Part shown: in pieces, positions 56,801 to 64,000 of the stretch | Position numbering within the stretch: the stretch's first letter is position 1 | Layout of the letters: each line of letters begins with the position of its first letter | Assembly (NCBI GenBank): GCA_022414725.1 | Contig: CM039463.1 | Location: 87,300,700 to 87,364,699 of the forward strand | DNA: 64,000 bases | Source: Microglena sp. YARC | Lineage: Eukaryota; Chlorophyta; Chlorophyceae; Chlamydomonadales; Chlamydomonadaceae | Direction of reading: 5' to 3' | The notes under the pieces: model-generated | Databases searched by the model: none | Told to the model about the DNA's origin: nothing | The model's input: the letters and a program-made list of their open reading frames with translations, nothing else | Program-made: the position numbers and the translations under genes

Positions 56801-59793
56801 AACTTCTTGTATGTAAAGCCTGAATACAGCCTGAAATAGACAAGTGGGCACCAAATAATTGGTAGTTGGTCCCAGCGCAAGCTAAAGGGCCGGCCCCCTT
56901 AACCCCACGCCTCATAATAAGGAGTACTATTTATTTATTTTTGAGCACTGAATGCTGCTTACCGGGTCAACAGGTTCCAAGAAAAGTTCCGCTTCGGGTG
57001 CTGCTGATAGATCAGTGACAAACTGCACGCAAAGGTCTACCCAGCTGGAACGGGGCACTCGACTGCATTGCAGGGCATGAGGGTGAGAGGTGCATGAGGG
57101 TGAGATTGGGCGGAAGGAGCGTGAAGTCTACACTAAGATGTATGGTGTGTGGTGCGTATTTCCTGTTGCATGGGACAAGCTACCTGGTAGCGCTTGCCCC
57201 ATAGAGCGCATGGGGCCTATTGCATGGTGATCAAGTCTTATAACATGGTGCATGGTGTATGATGTCTGCACATGGAGCTAGCGTATATCAATATATTGCA
57301 TATTGCATGGTGCATGGGACCTACTGCATGGTGCATGATAGCAGTTGCCACCTAGAGTGCATGGTACAAGGTGAATTGAGCTGGGATATATTGCATGGGG
57401 TGTGGCGCCTATTGCATGGTGCTTGGGGCGTGGCGCATGGGGCATGTTGCAAGGGGCATGGTGCATGGTGCATGGGATATATAACTGGGTGCATGGGGTG
57501 TGGCGCCTATCGCATGGTGCATGGGGCGTGGCGCATGGGACCTGTTGCAAGGTGCGTGGTGCGTGTTGGGATATATTACATGGTGCATGGGGTGTGGCGC
57601 CTATTGCATGGTGCGTGGTGCGTGGTGCATGGGATATATTGCATGGCGAGTTGTGCATGGGGCCTAATGCATGGTGCATGGTGTGCAGTGCATGGGGCCT
57701 TTTGGATGGTGCATGGTGCGTGGCGCATGGGAGATATTGCAGGGTGCATGGGGCATGGGCTTATTGCATGGTGCATGGCACATAGTGCATGGTGTGTTGT
57801 GCATGGCACATTGTGCATGGGGCCTATTGCATGGTGCATGGCACATTGTGCATGGGACCTATTGCATGGCACATTGTGCATGGGGCCTATTGCATGGTGC
57901 ATGGCACCTTGTGCATGGGACCTATTGCATGGTGTGTTGTGCATGGCACATTGTGCATGGGACCTATTGCATGGTGTGTTGTGCATGGCACATTGTGCAT
58001 GGAACCTATTGCATGGTGTGCTGTGCATGGCACATTGTGCACGGGACCTATTGCATGGTGTATTGTGCATGGCACATTGTGCATGGGACCTATTGCATGG
58101 TGTGTTGTACATGGCACATTGTGCATGGGACCTATTGCATGGTGTGTTGTGCATGGCACATTGTGCATGGGACCTATTACATGGTGTGTTGTACATGGCA
58201 CATTGTGCTTGGGACTTCTTGCATGGTGCATGTGACCTATTGCATGGTGAATGGAACATATTGCATGATACGTAGAAGCGATTGCATGTTGCATGGGACT
58301 AATTGCAAGGTACATGGCGCATGCCACCTTCTTCACGGTGTATGAAAGCATTTGCATGTTGCATTGCGGTTGGTGGTTGAATTGCTGCATGTTGCATGAT
58401 GGTTGCATGTTGCATGGTTCATAGTGGTTGGGTGGGAAGCAAGCTTGGGCACATGGCAAATGGAAGAGTAAACCTATTGCACGTTGCATTGTGGATGGTG
58501 GTTGCATGTTGCATGGTACATGGTGGGTGGGTGGGAAGCAAGCTTGGGCACATGACAAATGGAAGAGTAAACCTATTGCACGTTGCATTGTGGATGGTGG
58601 TTGCATGTTGCATGGTACATGGTGGGTGGGTGGGAAGCAAGCTTGGGCACATGACAAATAGAACAGTAAACATATTGCATGTTGCATTGTGTGTGGTGCA
58701 TGGCGACAAGACATACAAGACCATGACACATAGCATCGCACCGGTGGGGTACCACAGGCATGACGCTCCTGCGCCTCTTTTTTGACTGCGACACAGCGGC
58801 ACCTGTGTCAAAACTGGTCGAGTTTTCTATTGCCACGCTGCTATCTGCTTCATCCATCCCAGAGTCCTCTCCCTCTGAGCGGTCCTCTCCAAACTGCCTC
58901 GAACTCTTTTCCTGCGCACCGCCGTTTGTAATGCTAGATGGCCGCGAGGGCCGTGATTTCTTGGCATTCTTTTCCCTTGCTGAGGCAGAAGATGGGTCCT
59001 CAGAGGGCGGTCCACAGGAGGCGACAGGGTTCTCTGAGACTGGCACCGGCTGAGGGGCGGGGGAGCGGGGGGCCACGCCTGACGCGCTGCTCGTAGAAGG
59101 GTGTGTTGTTGATTCTAGATCGTGACTAGCTAGACTCCGGCCCTGTTCTGCAGCCGCCACCCCAGTTGCATTGAGCTGTGTGTTGGCATTAGGGACAGCA
59201 ACTGCAGGGAGGCTAGTTGACGGGACACGGCCGTTTAGGGTGTGGACAGTATTTGTGTCTCCTGGAGATTCTGTGTCTCCGGGAACATTGACAACAACAG
59301 ACGTGCCTTTTGGCCTAGAAACCTTGGAGGAGGCTGGATCAGTCGAGGAGGGGGCTTCTGGTGGAGCTACGTGAGCTGTTACATCACATGCCTGATGGGT
59401 GGGTCTGCCAGCTACCGAGGTTGTCCCTGGGGGTATTGCATGTACTGTCTGCACTGCATGTGTCCCATTTGGCAGGGTTGCTGAGTCCGGGGCAGGCTGA
59501 GTCACAGGTTGACAGACAGGATCTGTTGATGGCTGAGCCAATGGGGCTGTCTTAGGTTGTGACTCTGGCTGGTTTTCAGGTTCGATGGTCAGCTGCATGG
59601 AATCATTTGCAGCTGCTGCTGGTGTTGGACCTAGTGTTAGCGCCTTGGGTGCATGTGCATGTGATGCACTGGTATATGAACGTTGATTTGCAGGTGGATC
59701 TGCATGTTGGTTTGCCAAGGCTGGGCCTTTGTACGAGGCACTGGGGGCAGCAAGTGCATGGGCTTTTACCCCTTCACTGAGCTGCATCTGCAT
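46288..59793 (-). CDS. Bromodomain protein with Pro/Gln-rich tail and coiled coil
   Basis: Likely nuclear acetyl-lysine reader. Exons inferred: 59793 to about 58700 (Ser/Thr/Pro-rich, ending in acidic stretch and SQSKKRRR), 57062-56963, 55930-55826, 55248-55114, 53784-51282, 50032-49759, 49589-48525, 46560-46288. Exons two to four give one bromodomain: LFLEPVDP, FKLKIPDYFDVVKYPMNLNT, VFSNAKKYNPPNNPVYELA, including the acetyl-lysine-contacting Asn. Downstream is Pro-rich repeats (PPHVHQPSHGRQPAQPVKPS), a coiled coil across the 51282/50032 junction (TLEMAKEML to LEQRADLLHQM) and Gln-rich tails. Phases agree from exon two on. The exon 1 donor is uncertain, and exon five has a frame break near 52826. 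The BET/GTE or CBP type cannot be decided. Confidence 0.75.
46590..47300 (-). repeat. Four upstream copies of the last bromodomain-gene exon start, with ATG/CAT repeats
   Basis: On the minus strand, copies of CAACAACAGGATGTGGAGTA or close variants, preceded by GATGCCACCGCAG, start near 47280, 47095, 46935 and 46750, before the true exon at 46560. Each then diverges into CATCATCAC-type trinucleotide repeats. The acceptor-like CCGCAG is conserved. Confidence 0.8.
47330..47560 (+). repeat. Dispersed repeat D, long copy
   Basis: GCGTCGCAAGCGACGCGGAA, GGAGAGTGTTGACAT, CTGACCGAAGCC and a GGGGGCTCCCACCCCGCAAG end. It is inverted relative to 38180-38410 and partly matches 24785-24900. Confidence 0.7.
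47730..48520. other. Intron content: poly(G), SINE copy
   Basis: G run at about 47738-47756, (GTT)n near 47860, AT-rich sequence with TATGATATCATA palindromes (48075-48120), and a SINE copy at 48185-48310 (GGGTTCAAATTCGG, GCTCCCTGGTTTCCGTGGG, AGTTGGCTGAAAAAGC). Confidence 0.6.
50033..50640 (-). repeat. Copies of the coiled-coil exon start, tandem, about 145 bp
   Basis: On the minus strand the start of the exon at 50032 (ATTGCAAGCAGCGTTG, ACCAAGACTAGTGAGCTAGA) is repeated at about 50176 and 50322 with its TGCAG acceptor, and once more as a short piece near 50632. Spacers repeat GTTGGCCAGGTTGTTTCTGT on the plus strand. Families E and F and a poly(C) run lie in the same intron. Confidence 0.8.
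51109..51257 (+). mobile_element. MITE family A copy, intronic
   Basis: Starts GGGCTACTCATAGC, contains AGGCAGCTCCCTTTCCCTG and ends GGAAGCTGCCATGCGTAGCC, about 25 bp before the exon end at 51282. Confidence 0.7.
53800..53900. repeat. (GAT)n microsatellite
   Basis: ATGATGATG repeats lie just upstream (minus sense) of the acceptor of the exon at 53784. Further ATG repeats occur at 54915-55035. Confidence 0.9.
54246..54410 (+). mobile_element. SINE-like copy
   Basis: AAACTGTCTGTGTAGAGACC, CACACTCTCTGGTTTCTGTG and TAGAACCTTGTAATAATTAT match the copy at 21500-21670 block by block. A second fragment precedes it at about 54085-54125. Confidence 0.6.
55258..55810. repeat. GGGAGG/GGAGGGGTGG purine minisatellite in bromodomain intron
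   Basis: GGGAGGTGAGGGAGGGGTGG (55258-55450) and GGGGAGGGGAGG (55555-55805) tracts. ORFs on both strands here are compositional. Confidence 0.9.
56080..56250. repeat. CCACCCA / CACACA tract
   Basis: CCCACCCACCCACC then CACACACACG repeats in the bromodomain gene intron. No coding signal. Confidence 0.85.
57120..58740. repeat. GCATGGTGCATGG minisatellite, 42-bp and 100-bp units
   Basis: Intronic tandem units of about 42 bp (TGCATGGCACATTGTGCATG, GGACCTATTGCATGGTGTG) occupy 57780-58220. Looser GCATGGTGCATGGGG units precede them, and three roughly 100-bp units with GGGAAGCAAGCTTGGGCACA (58436, 58536, 58635) follow. Predicted ORFs on either strand are shadows of the repeat. Confidence 0.9.
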
Positions 59794-62579
59794 TTACGCA
59801 CTGAAAGCTGCAGCACAGCACTGAAAGCTGCACAATGGATTCTAGGCTTGGCTGTGGCTGCATTGGCTGGAGTGGGAACAGAACCGAAGGAATGAGTTGA
59901 TGATGACTAGGCTAGGGTTGCTACCATCTCCGGTCGCTAGAAAAGCAGAAGGGCCACCTCTGGGAAGTGTCATAATGATATCGCACACCGCGGGCGAAGT
60001 TCTGCTTGAAGCAAGTCTGATGCAGTGGGGCGTTGGGTTCTGGCCTGGAGAAGGGTTGCTCTGCGAGATATCGCTGCTGTGAAAGACTCGCGCAAATTTC
60101 CAGGTTAGCCTGCACAGACCAAACATATAAGCAAGCGTTTCACACCTTCAATCGTTCGTTTTGCGCTAGAATAAAGTCAGGAAGCTGGTGACGCTTGTTT
60201 GACAGCGAATTGGTCACACCGTTGGACGATTGCCCATGCGGTTTCTAAAGTGAGAGCTGGGCTGAAGTTGGTTGACAAACGCTGGGAATAGCCAAGAACG
60301 ATTGTGTCAACAGCAGTGCAACGTTGAGTTGACGGTCTAGACAAGATATGGCCCACGTCTATGCGCACCTGTATCACAGCTAGGCCAAAAGCAGCATATT
60401 TCGTCTCAAGATTATTGCAGTAACCACAAGACTGCTCGGAATGCGGATTACTGACTTCCCTTCTAAAAACAAAGAATCGGTCAATGACCAACAGAAACGA
60501 GATGACAGATGACTGAGATGCAGGCTGGAAAATAATAGAAAAGGCTGCACGTCGGCCTGGGGAAACCCGTAAGAAAGTATAAGCAAATCAGCAGTGTGAT
60601 GTGAAGTACTGAGGGAAAGAGGCTGCTCGCGAGCACGATATCTGCTATTTCTGTTGGCTGTGGGGGTTACATCTGACTTCGGGGGCTTGACCCGCGGCTC
60701 GACCCGCTTGACTCGGCTTGACTTGACTCGAAACCAGAGGCCCCTGCCGGCCCCTGCTCGAAACCAGTCCCTGCCTTCAGTGACGGCAAACAGCGCGCTG
60801 TACAGCGTTCGAAGTTAGGGTTGGGCGGGTTTGGGTCAGGGTTGGCCAGGGCGCTGCGTCCTGCGCCTGCGTCGCAGACGCAACGGTCCCTTCACTTGGA
60901 CGCGTCCTGAGACGCAACGTGGGGCGACGTGGGGTCGGAGGGAAGGTCTGTTGCCGTCTGTTGCGTCGCAGATGTAGCTTCTGTGGGTCGGTAATGGGTC
61001 GGTCGCGGGTCGGTTGCGTCCAGGGGTGCCCCAGGTTGCGTCTCAGGACGCAGGCTGTAAGATTGGTTGCGTCTCATTGCGTCTCAGTAAGCAGAGCTGG
61101 GGGTCCTCCTGAACCACCTTGGTTTGGGTGTGATATGGTGCAGCTTTGAAAGCGGAGTGCTCCCCTGCTCGCAACAGCTTCGGGGTTGCAAAACAACTTC
61201 GTCACTTTCGACTCGTAGTCGTTGGTCTACGGTGTTCAGCGTTCAGTGGTCGTTGCGCTGCTGACTGTTCGGGTTCGGGTTTGTGACATGTAAAATACAT
61301 AGATAGGCACATAAACAAATGCCGTCAACATCACTACGGAACTCCAATGAAACATGTGCGTCATTGCGTTTTGTGCGTGGCCTAAAAGACTCGCATTTTA
61401 GAGGGCCACCTGCGTGATTCATATTTTAAAGAGCAATTTCGTGCAATACCCATGTTTGCCTGAGAAGACCCCAAATCACACACTTATTGAAATAAAGGGC
61501 GGTACTTGATGTCAAACACACTTTCGAAGGGCTTCAAGCACCCTTATTCGCATCACCATCACTTATTTAGTTTTTTGCAGCTCCCTTGTGGGCCTTGCAC
61601 GAGAAGCCAGGAGCGGCCTTATGTGACGAATATAATGTACTACATAGGCGGTAGGCCCGGCTTCATTCTGGGATCATTGAAGTGTATGATATGATTTAGA
61701 CGCAAGCACCAATCAGGATTATATACCGATATATTTTGCGTCCCACTATTTTTTAATCCACTTTTAGCAAGTCGAGTTGATTTGATGACGATTTTAGTAA
61801 CGCTAGATTTGAGTTGAGTTGAACTTATCTCTGAAAATATGCATAGTGCAGGCGATCAATGGAAACCGAAACTCACGCAACTGATAGGGAAAGTCCGTCC
61901 AAGTTGAGTCGCTCAATAAAAATGCACAGGTAGTTTGAAACTCGCTCTAATGGGGCAACTGACTGGAGTTATAGTAAACGCATTACGTGGGCAGGTCGCC
62001 ACTGGTGCCCCCTCGTCTGCCCTAGTTTCTGTCTGTCAGCAACCGCGGTCACTTAAAGCCACAAGTTTATTAACCTGGACTTTAATTCAATTCCTAACTT
62101 CCTCTTCGATTAATTCGGAGGAGTGAATGATAGTCTAGTCCTGGGCTACCTGTCACTTATTAAGCTCACTCCTTCCCTACGTCACCAAGTGATATACTAA
62201 TATTCCTGCAGTCGCCACACAATTTTACAGCATCGCTTGAGATGCATTTAGGACATGTAACTTGTTACAACTGCCTAAGAACCGTAGTTGGGCACCAGTC
62301 CTGTAGATAGTTACAATATATTATCCCTTAGTAGCAGTACAGTGTGCCCAGAGTCCAAACTGCCCACTACCCAGTCTCAAAGACTCACAATACCAATACA
62401 CCTAGCAGTTGCTAGCTAAGAAACACCAACTTCATAGTTCACACCAAGTTGATTTATACTTGGCAAGCGCTAAGTTGGTTGCCAGAAGAATTAAAGATGG
62501 TTACATACTGGGCTGTTTAACAGTTAACCACCAGGTGCCCCCAAAATGAATGGGTGAAGACGTAGAAGCTCCACACGCA
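59794..62579. other. Intergenic between bromodomain gene and RPT6; no gene recognised
   Basis: 60840-61100 is rich in GCGTC/GACGC (TTGCGTCTCAGGACGCAG), with similar sequence at 22135-22300. The remainder is unique-looking. A 104-codon minus ORF at 60177-60491 has no recognisable features and could be untranslated leader. TTACA at about 62502 gives TGTAA on the minus strand, about 75 nt past the RPT6 stop, a candidate poly(A) signal. Confidence 0.5.
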
Positions 62580-63348
62580 CTACTTCCACAACTTGCGCAC
62601 GGACATGTTCTTGTCAGAATCCTGTGGTAAAACATGAACCAAGAGATCAGTGGTAGGAAAGCCAGAGGCTCAACAGTGCAGCCTGAACCACCTCTAAACC
62701 ACCAACTGCATTTTCAGTCCAATGGAGGCAAAGCCACTGCAAAGTATGATCTAGCAAGGCTCCACGCATTTGCAATTGCTGGGTCCAGCATACAGTATGT
62801 TTATGCCTTGAGGGAAAGAGATAGCTATCATGAACAAGACTTTCCAATTTCCACTGCTACATCAGCAAGCTAAAAGCCTAAATTACATACATACACACAG
62901 TGCTGGCAAGACGGAAGGGCTGCCTAAGATAAGCTACTGCACATGTTGACATGTACAAACAGGCATAACAAGCGGCACTACTGAAAGCAAGACAGGTGGG
63001 GTGCAGTTTTGTCATAGCAGTTGCGCACCTTCTTCATGACCTTGGACACTGCCATTTCGAAATCCTCCTGAGTGACGTGGACACGACGCTCACGGAGGGC
63101 AAACATACCAGCCTCCGTACAGCATGCCTTCAGCTCAGCTCCTGAGGAGCCTGGCATTTTGTCGGCAATCTTCTTCAAGTCAATGCCTCGGGTCAAGTTC
63201 ATCTTCCTGTGAGCGTAAACACACATCAAGTTATCATTCACCCCTCATCGTAGTTAAAGTTGAATATGCGTGTCCTGTCGATGAATCATACTTGAATTTG
63301 AACTTGGAACAAATGAATCCTACGTGTGCGAACACAGGACTGTAGGGG

Positions 63349-63381
<33 letters not shown>

Positions 63382-63910
63382 CACACACACACAATTCGAA
63401 CCCTCACTAGACACTACAAAGACAATGATGGCGACGTCAAGGATTGTTGTGGGCCACTTGGGCCACTGTTCCTTTATTGGGCTGCACATATTAGCTTCAA
63501 TCCAGCCCCATTAGCCAGACAGTGGGTCGAGCCAAAATCTTTCAGCTGCATTGGAATGCCTGTCATGTCAGATTTCGGACGCACTACCAAGCTTCAGGGT
63601 TGGTTCAAGGACAAGAAAGGGAGCTGCCTACAAGCTGGTACTCGGAAGAACCAGTGCCTGGAGCATCAGGGAATTGGGTCCCCACGCAAACCCCAGTCAG
63701 TTACGTGACAAGCATGTGAATGCTACTCGGACAAAAAACAAGGAGCTCCGCAGCAAAAAGGAGCAGAGCGCAGACATACCTGGAGTGGATCTTCAGAATG
63801 TCCAGACGAGCGGCTTCGTTGGGGTTGGGGAACTCAATCTTGCGATCAATTCGCCCAGGGCGAAGCAGAGCAGCATCTAAGATGTCAATTCTATTTGTTG
63901 CCATAAGCAC
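62580..63910 (-). CDS. RPT6: 26S proteasome regulatory ATPase subunit 8 (RPT6/PSMC5), 3' exons; 5' end outside window
   Basis: AAA+ ATPase of the 19S base ring that unfolds substrates into the 20S core. Three exons seen: 63910-63780, 63206-63029, 62621-62580, with matching phases. The first gives [20 protein letters not shown] (sensor-1 Asn and the Arg-finger region), then [20 protein letters not shown]. The second gives [40 protein letters not shown] and [18 protein letters not shown]. The last gives [13 protein letters not shown] and stop. RPT6 normally ends in such a basic-aromatic tail. The N-terminal coiled coil, OB fold and Walker motifs lie beyond the right edge. The intron 63207-63779 holds poly(C) and a family-A MITE. 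Confidence 0.97.
63340..63395. repeat. Poly(C) tract with CA repeat in RPT6 intron
   Basis: About 30 C at 63350-63380 followed by GCACACACACAC. It is like the C-run/CA-repeat pairs at 26053-26100 and 27918-27990. Confidence 0.9.
63479..63646 (-). mobile_element. MITE family A copy in RPT6 intron
   Basis: GGGCTGCACATATTAGCTTC, CAGCTGCATTGGAATGCCTG and GGGAGCTGCCTACAAGCTGG match the copies at 41877-42047 and, in reverse, 4331-4502. Confidence 0.65.
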
Positions 63911-64000
63911 CTGCCAGGAGACCAAGAAACAGTACAATTCCATTAAGGCAGCTAAGAGGCTGGACATGAGCAGAATTTGAAGTACCAGTAAGAGCCGTGC

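Noticed and set aside
57259..58741. Long ORFs rich in Cys, Trp, His and Met on both strands
   Set aside because: Product of the GCATGGTGCATGG minisatellite, which is intronic.
60177..60491. 104-codon minus ORF upstream of the bromodomain gene
   Set aside because: No domain, no codon-level signal I can judge, and no splice link to the 59793 start. Left as possible untranslated leader.

Overview
This is a nuclear genomic window from a eukaryote. Genes have GT-AG introns, many of them filled with minisatellite DNA. The green lineage is favoured: the spliced ribosomal protein uL24/L26 has plant-type signatures ([22 protein letters not shown]-terminal NVD), and candidate TGTAA poly(A) motifs, which are typical of green algae, lie after some stop codons. 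A repeat-rich green alga is my best guess; the species cannot be named from the sequence.

Layout. (1) 1-21250, plus strand: the 3' part of a ubiquitin-specific protease of the USP5/UBP14 family (isopeptidase T), 12 exons seen, N-terminus off the left edge. Its introns hold minisatellites, satellites and repeated copies of the adjoining exon edges. (2) 21250-24990: short interspersed elements, then a minus-strand ankyrin-repeat gene with a one-base frame break. (3) 24987-28400, plus: a complete five-exon RPL26 gene, divergent from the ankyrin gene across about 260 bp. (4) 28400-46000: TE-rich ground. It holds a Ty3/gypsy-type LTR element (33059-36723, TSD CGCTG) inserted in an exon of a minus-strand coiled-coil gene, a 794-bp PIF/Harbinger-like element (37062-37855, TSD TAA), a 5'-truncated LINE (about 38959-41258, minus), several MITE and SINE families and a 72-bp open minisatellite. 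(5) 46288-59793, minus: a bromodomain gene with long Pro/Gln-rich exons and a coiled coil. (6) 62580-63910, minus: the last three exons of the 26S proteasome ATPase RPT6/PSMC5.

The recognisable host genes serve the ubiquitin-proteasome system (UBP14, RPT6), translation (RPL26) and chromatin reading (bromodomain). They are not an operon and I claim no joint regulation.

The most unusual signal is structural. In the UBP14 gene, and again in the bromodomain gene, tandem duplication has repeatedly crossed exon-intron junctions. Introns therefore carry arrays of partial exons with real-looking splice sites. The best case is nine 42-nt units at 17991-19040. Each is flanked by AG and GT, each is open, and all are symmetric in phase, so any number could be spliced in frame between the two UBA domains. 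A second case is a roughly 170-bp satellite of about 25 copies at 7900-12166, whose unit joins half of a local MITE family to the first bases of the next exon.
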